From Desmodesmus armatus (taxonomy: Eukaryota; Chlorophyta; Chlorophyceae; Sphaeropleales; Scenedesmaceae), in contig VIIQ02000137.1 in NCBI GenBank assembly GCA_007449985.2, forward strand, positions 10,001-74,000: a stretch of 64,000 bases of DNA, in the 5' to 3' direction. Shown here piece after piece: positions 33,501 through 45,557 of the stretch; position 1 is the first letter of the stretch; each line of letters begins with the position of its first letter. A program made the translations under genes and the position numbers. The notes under the pieces are model-generated. The model searched no databases. It saw only the letters and a list, made by a program, of their open reading frames with translations, and had not been told where the DNA came from.

Positions 33501-36500
33501 TGGGGCGTGTCAAGCAGAGGGAGTGCATCCACTGTGTGTATGTGTCTGTGTGTGGGTGGGTGAGAGAGAGGGAGGGGGGGGGATACAGACTACAGTCAGG
33601 ACTTCAGTCATATTCGAACAGCTGATACTCAGTTTGATAGCTGAGTTGTACCAGAAACACCCAGAACCCGCTCAACGAAGGTCACAACACCCAGGCATGC
33701 ATGTCATTAACCCTAAGAGCCAACCCCACCTCAGTGCTTGCACGCCCCCCCCCCCCCACCCGTTTCTGGGGATAACCTTGCCATTGGCAACGCTGTGCCC
33801 CCAACCGCTGTGGAAATCGCCCCACTGACCTTGCGCAGGCGAGCGAGCACCTCTCCATGTCCCGCATGGTCTCCGTGGCTGAAGTTGAATCGTGCCACGT
33901 TCATTCCCGCGTCAATGAGTGCTGACAGCCCCGCATCACTCCAGCAGGAGGGACCCAGCGTGCACACAATCTTCGTCTTGCGAGCTGCTTCAGCATGCTG
34001 CAGCAGTGGGGAAAAAAGCAGGACCATAGCAGCGACATCAACATCAGCAGCAATGCACAGCTTGTCTTGTACACCAGCTTCTCTTATACACCAAACTTTG
34101 AGTATGGCACATGCAGCACTCAAAGCCGGCGATCAGGAGCTGCTAATGGTCAGAAAGGACCCTGCCTTGCTGCTCCCCGATCTGCTGGTACCAGAGAGCA
34201 GTTGAGTGCCTCCATGATTCAACAGACCCTTGCCTTGAACTCAGCCGCAGTTGTCGTATGCCCCCGCTTCTCCTGCACCCCTCTGCTGCAGCAACCATAC
34301 CTGGCTAACACATGCATCGTCTAGAACGCGAAGGCGGGGGGGGGGGGGGGGGGGGGGGGGGCAGAAGGGGGGGGGGGCAAAGGGCGGGGGGAAAGTGACT
34401 CACCTCCAGGATGTCCTCCAGTGCAATGCTGGTGTTCCTGAGGCTCAGTGTCTTGGCCCACCAGCTCTCACTCTCCTTAGGGTGCTGGGGCCCCGCACCG
34501 TTTGAGCCGCTGCCACTCCAACTGCCGTAGGGGTTGAAGCCAAAGGCTGAGGCCAGGCCTGAGGTGCTGGCACTGGCCTTGCTGTGGCGCACAAGCTTGC
34601 CTGTGAATCGCAGCAGAAAGTGCAGAAAAGCAAGATAGCTTCAAGCTCTTAGCAGAGCGGTGCGTGGCAGTCGACTTGTGGGGGATGTGTGAGGCGCAGC
34701 AGCACTACCTCAAGGTCTGTGCGCCTGGGGTTTGAGCAATAGACGGGACATCAACAATTGGCAACATACACATGACACTGTTTGCATCAGAACACTTGTG
34801 TGTGCTGCTGAGTGCCTATGCACCACGCCACTAGATGACATCATTTAACAGTGATATCACTATCGATAGTAACGGTAACAGTACCAGTAGCAGCACCTCA
34901 CCTGTGGAGCCCGCAGTGCTCTTTGCGCTCAGCTGCTTTCCAGGTGCCACCTGCAGCAGCAACACGCACCGATGTTTGTCACTTGTACACACATGCAACT
35001 TGTGACAGTTTCTGATGAGCAGCGTATGCGCTTTGCATGCAAGCAGTCTGCGGTCGTACCGTCACCAGTGACAGTCACTGGTGACGGTACGACCGCGGAC
35101 TGCTTGCATGCAAAGCGCATACGCTGCTCATCAGAAACTGTCACAACCCTGTGAGACAAAGGGCCCCATGCTACAAGGCTCCCGGAGTTTGAAACCTTAC
35201 CTCTTCCAGCTCAGCATTGCACTCAGATCAGCACTGCAAGCTGCCAGACTGTGCCTTGGGTGGATGACGATGTTATTGCGAAGCAGAACGATCACTTCCC
35301 TTCCCGCCCTTGGCGCCTCAGACCCACTTGAAACAGCTTCATCCCCTCCCCCCCTTTGCACCCCACACCCACCTTGAACCTGAGCATGGGCACTTCAGCT
35401 GCTGGGCAACCCGTCCCAACAGAGCCTGCTATTGCAGCCAGGGCGGGTTGGTGTGTCTGCAGGGCACACACCACCTGGGGGGGGGGGGGTAGCACAGCAG
35501 ACATTGGAATGCAGCAGGTCAACACAAGCGAGCAAGGAAAGGCACCACGTTGCCACACATCTATGTAAAAGCCAACCAGGAGTGATTCGGCTGAAAGCCC
35601 TTGGAAATCGTATACTCCTACCCACATGGATGGTTCACACCATTCTGCAATGTGAGTTGTGCCGAACGGTGACAGAACCTGCTTGTGTTCAACACCAGCT
35701 GCTGGTGCACGGACCCAGCGGCTGGTGTAGAACACAAGCAGGTCCTGTCATCGTTAGGCACACCTCACATTGCAAAAATGGGGTGGTGCTGTCTGTCTCT
35801 GCGCATCGGATGGTGCTGCTTGTTATGTTCTGGGCACTCTGGGTATAGGGAGGGTATACAGTAGTCTGCTTTGTTCCACCGTCGGGCCAGGTCAGCACCC
35901 ACGGGGCCTAACACACAGAGCTATTGGGTGTTCTGTGTAGCAAACAGCTGGGGAACCCTGACCTTGAAAGCTCACAGGGCCTTACACACAGAGCTCATTG
36001 TAGACTCACTGTGTGTAGCGCATCTACATTGAGCTAGCGCTGTGTGTCAAGGCCATGTGAGCTCTGACAGTCAGGGTTCCCCAGCTGGTTGCAACACAGA
36101 ACACCAACAGGAACGTGCCGGCACCACACAAACCACAGGTCGGCAACTACTCAGCGTAAAAGTGTGGAAACTCCCACCCTCCAGCGAAAGTATTCACTCA
36201 CAACAATAAGAGTTGGGATTGCCAGGTCAGAATCAAGTCCAACTCATTCAGACTGTGTCACACTGTCTCACACAGTCTGAACGAGTCGGACTTGTTTCTG
36301 ACCTGGCGATCCCAACTCTTAGTGTTGTGAGTGAACACTTTTGCTGGGGGGCGGTACTCCACACATGTCGGGCCGAGTGACCCCCCCCCCTTCCCCCACG
36401 CACTAAGCCTGACCTGCTTTGCTGGTGGGCAGAGGCCATCCTGCACTGCCTTGAGCACCACCTCCTCCAGCGCTATCTCAAGGGCCAACACATCACTGCT

Positions 36501-39500
36501 GCGGGGCAGCTCCGGCAGCAGCCGGGGATGACACCATACCTGCGTGAAGGAACAGGGCAGTGGCACGTTCACCCTTCACACGGTGTGCACTGATGAGGCC
36601 CCATAAGGACCACAAAGGTGGTGGAACACACATGCCACACATGTGTGTTGTGAAGACTTACAGTTGACAGGGAACAATAACCGCAACCCATACCAGTTAG
36701 CACAAGACTGAGAAATCATCAAGCGCGCTACCATCATGCAAACTACCCAGCTTGATGGAAGAGCCACCATTTCAGCCGGTGTAGCCTGACGCCCAGACAC
36801 AGCACCCTGCCGTGCCGCACAGCAACCCTCACCAGGGCGCACAAGCACGTGCCAGCTGTTCATCCACAGTCAGCAGCAGCACAGGTGCGCGTGGGCGGTA
36901 CTTGACCACGTATCTCACATACTCCAGGCTGTCCTCCAGACCCTCACGCCCTGACGCCATCAGCAGCACCAGGCCTGCACAGGCACAGCAACAACGTGTG
37001 TGAGGATGTGGATGTGTCAGTAGTTGACACTGTTGGTACGTAAAGGTAGTTCCTGAACGGCCCAATCCTCGCCCACTCACGCAGTGCCCAAACCTCCGGC
37101 AGACAGCCTGCCAACACCTTGCAAGAGCCAACAACTAGATGACCACTTACCAGCGTCAGTGTCAACCACGTTTTTGGAGACATTTGCCAGCACTGCCTGC
37201 CGCGTTGTCATGGGCCGGTCAGTGAAGTCACGGATGTACTGGAAGGCCTGCAGCATACAAGAAGCACGTGCAAAAGAACATCAGCAACCAAAATAGGGCA
37301 GCCACAACAAACTTTCGTCAAACAAGCATAAGAAAAACGCCCGCAGAAACGTACCTGGTAGTTGTTCACGCCCACTTCTGCGTTCGTGACGATAGCAGCC
37401 ATCGTCGACACTGCCACCTTCGGGAACGCGCCGTTTGCTGTCTCCCCGCTGAGCATGACTGCGTCGGTCCCGTCAAACACCGCGTTTGCGACGTCCGTCA
37501 TCTCAGCACGCGTTGGCAGCGGATTGCTGGTCATGCTCTCCAGCATCTGCGTGGCCGTGATGACCTGTATCGCAACAGCAGCAAGCACCAAACAGCTCTC
37601 CCTGAAAGCAGTAGAAGCAGACTACAAGTGGGGCACTTCAGCACCAACTGCTTCCAGCAGACAAAGCTGCCCTATTACTAACACCAAATTGCAGTCTTCA
37701 GCGCAAGCAACTGACCCACAACAAATCTGTCAGGTCAGGCATAGCGTCCATTGACCAATGTGCACAGCAGCATCCGACACTCACAAATTTGCCGGCGATG
37801 TTTGCCTTGCTGGTCATCATCTTCTGGGCCAGAGCAACCTTCTCAGAGGGGACCTCCATAGCCAGGTCACCACGCGCAATCATGATGCCGTCTGCAGGAA
37901 AGGTCCAAGCACACATGCAGCTCAAGTCAGCAGCTGGTGTACTGTTGCCAAGCACTGCTGCTCCGCAACATGCACACATGACAGCGTGGCCCAAAAAGCC
38001 CACAGTTTGAGAAGCACAGCTCTATCGGTACCAGAGTGCACATAGAATCACAGGTCCCTTCCATTGCTTACCTGTTACTGCCAGGATGTCATCATAGTTG
38101 ATCACGCCGTGCCAGGACTCAATCTTGCTGATGATCTTGACATGGTGCCCTCCCGCCTCGTCCAGCACACGCCGAATGAACCTGCAGGACAACACACATT
38201 TTGTTATCGGTTCCTGACACCCTGATGGATGTCACCCTGGGGTAATGGGGTGGGCATCATGTGTGCACCAGACGCCTGCAAGTGGCGCCCAGCAGTCATG
38301 CTGATACATACCACATAGTCAACTTGCATGTTGCATCCACCCTGAAACATAATTGCACAACATCAACATCCATACACACCCCACCTGACATCATCCGCCG
38401 ACTGCACAAAGCTCGCCGCCACGAAATCCATGCCATGCTTTGCAGCAAAGTTCTGCACGTCGTCCACATCCTTAGGCCCCAGCACAGGAAGGTCCACCAG
38501 CACGCCCGGCAAGTTGCAGTTCTTGCGCTGGCCCAGCTTCTTGCTGTTCATGCAGCGACCCAGCAGCTTGCTGTCGTCCAGGATGTCAACCACCTGTAGG
38601 AGAGGGAGACAAAATACGCGTGTGCTTGCCCAACGATACTAGTAAGGGTACTATGTTTGAATACATATGCATGACATGCACAGGTGGAGTTGGCGGTAGG
38701 GATATCAACTGCCTGCAGGACAGCCAACGGAGCGCAACCTGCTTCCCTGACATGCTGCGGTCTACTGGTGATACAGTACATACTGGTGATGCAGTTCCTG
38801 ACGATCATTCCACATCAGCATCAGAACCAGATGTGTCAACACTGACATTGCTTCAATGCTCACTGCTCGTAGCTCCTATCCCTTTACGCCCCTGGTAAGG
38901 GAGACTGGAGACCTTTGCAACGAAGCTGCTGCGCAACTGCAGAACACATGGCTTGTGCAGAACACACAGCGTATCCTCGACCCACCTGGATAGCGATGCT
39001 GCCATCAGCCAGCAGAATGCGGCCCCCAGGCTTCACATCGCGACACAGCTTGTCGTAGCTGAGCCCAATTACTGCCCGACCTGACGCCTGATCCAGGTAT
39101 CCCTCCCACTCAGTGTAGGATGCACCCACAGCGTGAACGATGACCTCCTGGCCTGAAGGGTGCAGCGGGAGTGAGAAGAGTGAGACAGGCATGGAGAGTG
39201 AGACGGCAACAATGTGGGTCAGTTCGCTTAGTCGTACAACATGTAAGGAAACGCCCATAGGCATTGACTCAGATGGACGTGGAAGCTTCCAGAACGTGTC
39301 CAAGTGTACTGTTGGCCTACAAGCCTGCATATCACCATGCATGCTGAGCTCCCGACAACTCCATCAATACCATAGAACTTGACAACATGTTATCCTTGCT
39401 TGCAAGGCTCCACCACCCTGTCTGCCTGACCTGCTTTCAGCTCAATGTCCTTGCCTCCCCTCAGCATGGCAGTGCGGATCTCAGGCCCCTTGGTGTCCAA

Positions 39501-41443
39501 CAACGTGGCAACATGGTGGGCATGCTTGCCGCTGATCACCTGCACAGACAACATTCCACACCCTTATAGTGCCACAAGACCACTGTGCTGTCACCTTCTT
39601 ACTTGGTCTCGGTGGATTTCTGTGCGCCCAAAGGCCAAGCACACTGCTACCATCATGCCCCAATGCCACGTTGTCTCACTTCCTAGCTGCAATATGTACG
39701 ACCACGCAGCCAGCAACACGTCACATGACTGATGCTTCATCCAGATGTTCAGTGCGCCTACCTTGCGCACTCGCTCCAGCACTTCCGAGTGTCCTGCATG
39801 GTCTCCGTGGCTGAAGTTGAATCGTGCCACGTTCATTCCCGCGTCAATGAGGGCTGACAGCCCCTCATCACTCCAGCAGGAGGGACCCAGCGTGCACACG
39901 ATCTTGGTCTTGCGGGGGGACTTGACTGGGGCAGTAATCAGGTCAAGACCCACCTGTGCCAGGGTCGCACAATAATGAATAAAATCAAAAATAAAAATCA
40001 AAAAAAATAAATAAAAAAATGAAGATTAAAAAATAAAAATAAAATAAAAAATAGGTCAGGTTACATGCAGTTATCTGGAGTTCTTGTTGTTGCAGCTGCC
40101 TGGGTCACTGGTACTTTCCACAATGTCTAATCGATTCATGCCACCAAGTGCACCTGCACTGGCCTGCTGTGAGGATAGTGCACAGCCGTCATGCTGCCAG
40201 CGTGGACACTCCACACATGAGATGCATGCATTGTTGCGCAACAAAAACACTGTGCAGGTGATGTAGCAGGTAATCTGGTCTGTTGCAAACCAAACTGTTG
40301 CATAGGTCCCAGCCGGTGGGATTCAGTGTGAGCAGCCCCAGAGGCAAGAGCAGCACACACACCCTTCTTCCCATACTGCTCACCTTTGTTGATCGCATGG
40401 TGAGTGTGTACTTGCCCCGGTAGCCCACTGGCTCCTCCAAGGCAGAGGCCTCACAGCCAAACACGTGAGCAGCAACCTGCACGTATGGACGGAAAAGCAA
40501 CACAAACACCATCAGCGCCAGCCAACTCTCCCTCTCCCTCCATTCTTGACACTTTGACACTGTCATGTACAGCAGGACGCTGCAGGGTGGCTGAGACAAC
40601 AATGAAATGCAGTGCAGTACCTACCTCCCACTTGGGCACCAGCCAGCGAGCTGAGGGCTGGTGTGGGTGTCGCTAGGGCATACTTCTTGCCTGACTAGTT
40701 CATGCCATCCACAGAGACACAGTGCAGCACCCACCTCTGCGCTGTTGAAGTTGTGCACGTCGAGGAACAGGTCGTTGGGTGGCCCTGAGAACATGACCAG
40801 CTGGTCGCCATCGTCGTCATCGGGGGCAAAGTCTGGCAGGCCGTTGGTCTTGGACAGCTTCCTGCTGAACTCAACGGCCTGAGGACGGGGATGACAGGGC
40901 ATCAGGGAAATGCAGAAAAACAATCACGTGAGCATGTGCATTGCTTGTGAAAGACAGTAGGACAAGCTTGCGGATGAAAATGGTTGGTCTTTGATAGTTT
41001 GCGGCCGGTCGGAATCAAAGCAGACAGGTGATGGCACGGCAGCAGAGGGGAATACATGATAATTTTGGAAGCGTGCGCATTACTTGCGATGGACAAGAGC
41101 ACAGACTAGCAGGTGTAGGAAGTTGCTCAATCGCAGTAGATTGTGGCAGTGCGGCGCTAGAGGTATACGTGCTTGTGTAGGTGGCAGCGCAAAGGCAGCA
41201 AGTGGCACCAACCTGTGCCGTAACTGTTTCCCAGATGGCTCGGGATTTCCCCCATCTCATACTTCACCCCCTCTGCTATGTCCCCCTCCCCCTTCCCCAC
41301 GCATTTTTCCGGTCCCTGCCCCCCCCCCCCCCCCCCCCCCCCACACACACACTTGTACCACATCCTCCGCTCACCAGTTTCACAAGGCCGCTGCGGTCCA
41401 GCTTTTCCTCCTGCTCACCCAGCACCAGGGTGACCGCAGCCCC

Positions 41444-41474
<31 letters not shown>

Positions 41475-43602
41475 ACGCGCACACGCACACTTTCCCCCCC
41501 TCACATCCCCCAAACACCCCCCCCCACACACACACACCACCCCACACACAATTTGGTGTCCCCCCTGCACTGTTTGATCTCACCAGTTTCACGAGCCCGC
41601 TGCGGTCCATGCTCCCCTCCTTCTCCCCCAGCACCAGGGTGACAGCAGCACGTAGCATGCTGCAGGCCTCCGCCACCTTCTGACTCTTGGTCAGAACCAG
41701 GATGGGAACACCGGGGCGGTACTTGGACGTCAGCCGGACTGGGGCGCTGCTCAGCAGATATAGGTGACAGGAGACATGCAGCAACAGGGTGTCAATGGGT
41801 GGTGGCACGACAGCTGTGGGGTGTGGAAGCACGTTGCCTGTATATAGGCTGCTTGCAGTTGAGGTTCAGACACAATGGCATATGCTAGTGCCCGCTTCCG
41901 ACACAGCAATGCAGTTTCAGGAGGTGACATGTGCTGGGTCTCAGAACTAGAGACAAGCAGGTCCATGCATGTCCCTCCCAACCGCTCTTCTCTGCAATAG
42001 ACTGACCTGCTGTTAGTGAAGATGACCACAAGGCAGCCCTGCATGTCGATCAGACTTTCCACAGCTGAACTGGCAGCGGCCTGCACATACACAGCAGCAA
42101 ACAACAAGCACACCACACCATCAAGATCACTTCAAGACACGCACGACCAGACCCAAGTGTTTCCTCCCAAAATTCAAGGGTTAAACGTAGTGGAAGCTGA
42201 TTACAATGGGTCTCCAGCTGGACTGATGCCTGTTCACACTTCTTCACAAGCCCCACAAATCTCGCCTCTATGGCTTTCAATTGCAGCATCCAACCCTCCC
42301 GCTTGAGCTTGACTGTTGTGTTGCAGGTGGTACAGGCGTCACATGCAACTAGGAGTCATGCGCTGGCATGCTTACCTCAATGGTTGGCAGCGGCTTGGGT
42401 GTAAAGTTGCGCACGAAGCTGTAGTTGCTGCGCACATCCATGCAAGCTGCTGCATCCTGGATGATGCGAGCCGTGGTGGACACACAGTGTGCCGCAAACT
42501 GGCCGCATGACGTCTCCTGCAAGCCATGACAATAGCAGCAGCGACAAATCAGCAACCAGCAGAGAGGTTGAGAACATTTCCTGCAGTCTGCGAGGGCGCT
42601 AAACCCTGGTGGACGGCTGTCCCACTGCGTGCAAACATGACGCATGCCTTCAAAATTGCTTCAGCATCTGCTCAAGAACACCCGCACACCATTCACCCAC
42701 TTGCATGAGCACCACTGCGTCTGCTTCTCATACCTGTCCACCTTGTTATTGCCACTCCAACCCCTTTGTGTACACCAGCCCCACCGCCCCCATCCAACTG
42801 ACACTTTTCACTTGGTGTGAAGCATGCACAGAGACACACAACCACCTGCATCAGCACCACTGCGTGGGCCCCATCACACATGCCCACCTTACCGCCACCG
42901 CAACCCTTCTGTGCACACAAGCCATATCACCCCCCTGCACACGTCGTGAAAAACCAAAACGTTTTACAAAATGTGTGCAAAAAAGACGCAACATACCCAC
43001 CTGCATCAGCACCACTGCGTCCGCCCCGTCATACACAGAGTTGACGACATCGGTGATCTCTGGCCTGCTGGGGCGCGGTGCCACAGCCATGCCCTCCATC
43101 AGCTGACCCGCAATCAGGACTGGCCTGCTGAAGATGCGAGCCTTCTGCACCAACCACTTCTGCGCGAGGGCAACCTGCAAGTGTGCACATGCACATGCAC
43201 ATGCATGTGTCAAAGGTCAGCAGAGGGTGTGCAGTTGCACCGTGCTGCAAGCAGGAAGCCTCAACTGATTGGTCAATTCTCACACATCTGCAAGAGGACC
43301 TGATGTTGGTTGCAACAAACTCCAGTGCAATGTCTGATTGCTGACAACTGGTAGCAGCAATATATAGTCATATGCATGGCCTAATGACTAAGAGAACATT
43401 CTAGAGTTGTGGACTAATTACCAGGGAGGCTCACCTTTTCTGGCTTGATGACCATGCCCAGGTTAGTCCTGCTGACCATGATGGCGTCAGACACGCGCAG
43501 TATATCGTGGTAGTTGCGTATCGCTGAGGGGGTGTCGATCTGCGCAACAATCTTCACCAGGGGACCACCCTCCATGTCCAACAGGTCACGCACCTGACAC
43601 AT

Positions 43603-43647
<45 letters not shown>

Positions 43648-45477
43648 GCGGCGGCGGCGGCGGCGGCGGCGGAGGCAGCGGCAGTGTGATAAGAATAGAT
43701 GATGTGAAGATGACAGTGGACAACAGCAGGATTTTGTGGCGGTCAGTCAGCCAGCACCACAGAATCATTCAACAACCACACCATGCACACGCTCATCCTG
43801 GGGCTTGTTGGCCTGACAGCTGGACTGTGGTGGTCACAGCACTGCACGCCGCCACCATGGCAGTGTGACATTCTAGGCAGCAAGAAGCATTGCAAGGGCC
43901 ATGTTCAAACAAGCTGTGTCCTCTCCAGCAGTCTTCGACATGTTTGTTATCAGTATTCCAACACTAGAAGCAACCATGAGTGTGCTCACCTCCAGTACGT
44001 CCTCTGCTGTGCGCACGAATGGCACGCTGACGTATGTGACCTGGTTGGCTGCTGCCATGCGGATGTCCTCACGGTCACGCTCAGACAGCAACACGGGCTC
44101 GTGCCTGGGGGGACAGACATAGGCAGCACAAAGGAATCGCCAGTGTGCATGTGTGTGTTGGGGGAGGGGGAGCAACCTGCAAGCTAGACATTGCACCACT
44201 CCTGCAACAACGTGCACCACTCTCGGTCAGTGGATGCAGACAGCAGCTCAGGCTCGTGCCTGGGGAGACAGGCACGCAGACAGCACATGGAAATAGACAG
44301 TGTGTATGTGCATGGGTGTATGTCGGGGGGGGGGGGGGGGGGGAGCGTAACTGGCCTCAAGCTTGATATGGTGGGAAAACCTTCTGCATTCAACAACCAA
44401 CCTTACGCAGATGAATTGCAGAGTCAAATACAGAAGCACCCCCCCCCCCCCCCGACTCCCGTCTCCACATTCAAGACAGCTGCTTGACCCACACTCCCCC
44501 CCCCCCGGGGCCCGCGGCCTCACTTGTAGATATGACGCATCTCATGCAACACGTGCAATTGCGGAAGCGCACAGGACCCCCCCTCCCCCCCCCCACACCA
44601 ACCTCAGCACTCTTGTACCCCCCCCTAGGCCCCTGAGCCGCCCCCCCCCCTCTTCGCGGCCTCACCTGTAGACGTGAGGGCACGTGCACCAGGATCAACT
44701 GATGCACCCGTGCATTTACGGGAGCGCACGGGACCACCCTCCCCCCCCCCCCCAAAAACACACACAAAAACATACACCTCAGCAACCCCCCCCCCCCCCC
44801 CGCCTACCCCTCGGCCTCACCTGTATGCGTGGGGCACATGCACCAGGCTCATCTCATGCACCACATGGTTGTTCAGCGCCTCGCCGATGACTGTTGTGCG
44901 GCTGGTGACCTCTGTCACACGCACCTTCAGGTTGCCATCATCAACCTGAATCACCAGACCTGTGATTGTGGGGAAAGGGAGGAAGAAGGGGGGGGGGGGG
45001 TTGTCAGAAAGGAGAGGGGGGGGGGGGGCGGTGCGGCATGGAAGACTGCATGTGGCATTGAATTGGTCAACACGCTTGGTGCGTTCAACCATCATTAACC
45101 CTGGATCACCAGACCTGTGATTGGGGGATGAGTGACCGGGGGGGGGGGGGGGGCGGGGGGAAGGGGAGTGTCAAAGGCGCATGTGCGGGGGGGGGGGGGG
45201 GGGAGCAAAAGGGGGGGGGGGGGTCAGAAGGAGGGGACATGATGCGCTATGTGGAATGCATGTGACGTACATGATGCAGCTTCAGCAACACAGGCAACAA
45301 ACATCGTAGTCTTTGCACACGCCAACCCCACCCATACCTGGCTTTGCCGCTGCGCCCACGTTTGTGTAGCTCAGTCCCAGGCGTATGCTTCCGTCCTGCT
45401 GCTTGCCCCCCTGCCAGCTGATGTAATCCTCACCCACACCCACAAACTCAACGGTGTCACCAGCAAACACAGGCACT

Positions 45478-45557
<80 letters not shown>

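Larger units (their letters stand above)
27526..33997 (-). other. Pyruvate kinase module 4 (catalytic residues kept) and C-terminal tail
   Basis: Exons: 33997-33830, 33167-32990, 32737-32605, 32162-31992, 31224-31077, 30320-30249, 29971-29747, 29456-29409, 29153-29119, 28776-28691, 28461-28330, 27909-27526. Motifs: [96 protein letters not shown] and [13 protein letters not shown]. The C-terminal domain has [18 protein letters not shown]. The 29456 and 29153 exons are the least certain. The tail after [13 protein letters not shown] is low-complexity with [13 protein letters not shown] near the end. Confidence 0.88.
34404..39953 (-). other. Pyruvate kinase module 3 (catalytic residues kept) plus linker
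   Basis: Exons: 39953-39762, 39539-39431, 39152-38986, 38593-38385, 38181-38072, 37891-37785, 37564-37355, 37247-37151, 36974-36833, 36539-36414, 35474-35373, 34950-34902, 34600-34404. Motifs: [100 protein letters not shown] and [13 protein letters not shown]. The last exon is a Ser/Gly-rich linker ([19 protein letters not shown]) leading to module 4. The first three intron positions and phases match those of module 1, evidence for tandem duplication with introns in place. Confidence 0.9.

Noticed and set aside
34976..35159. Identical ORFs on both strands at the palindrome
   Set aside because: A necessary consequence of the inverted repeat, not evidence of a gene.
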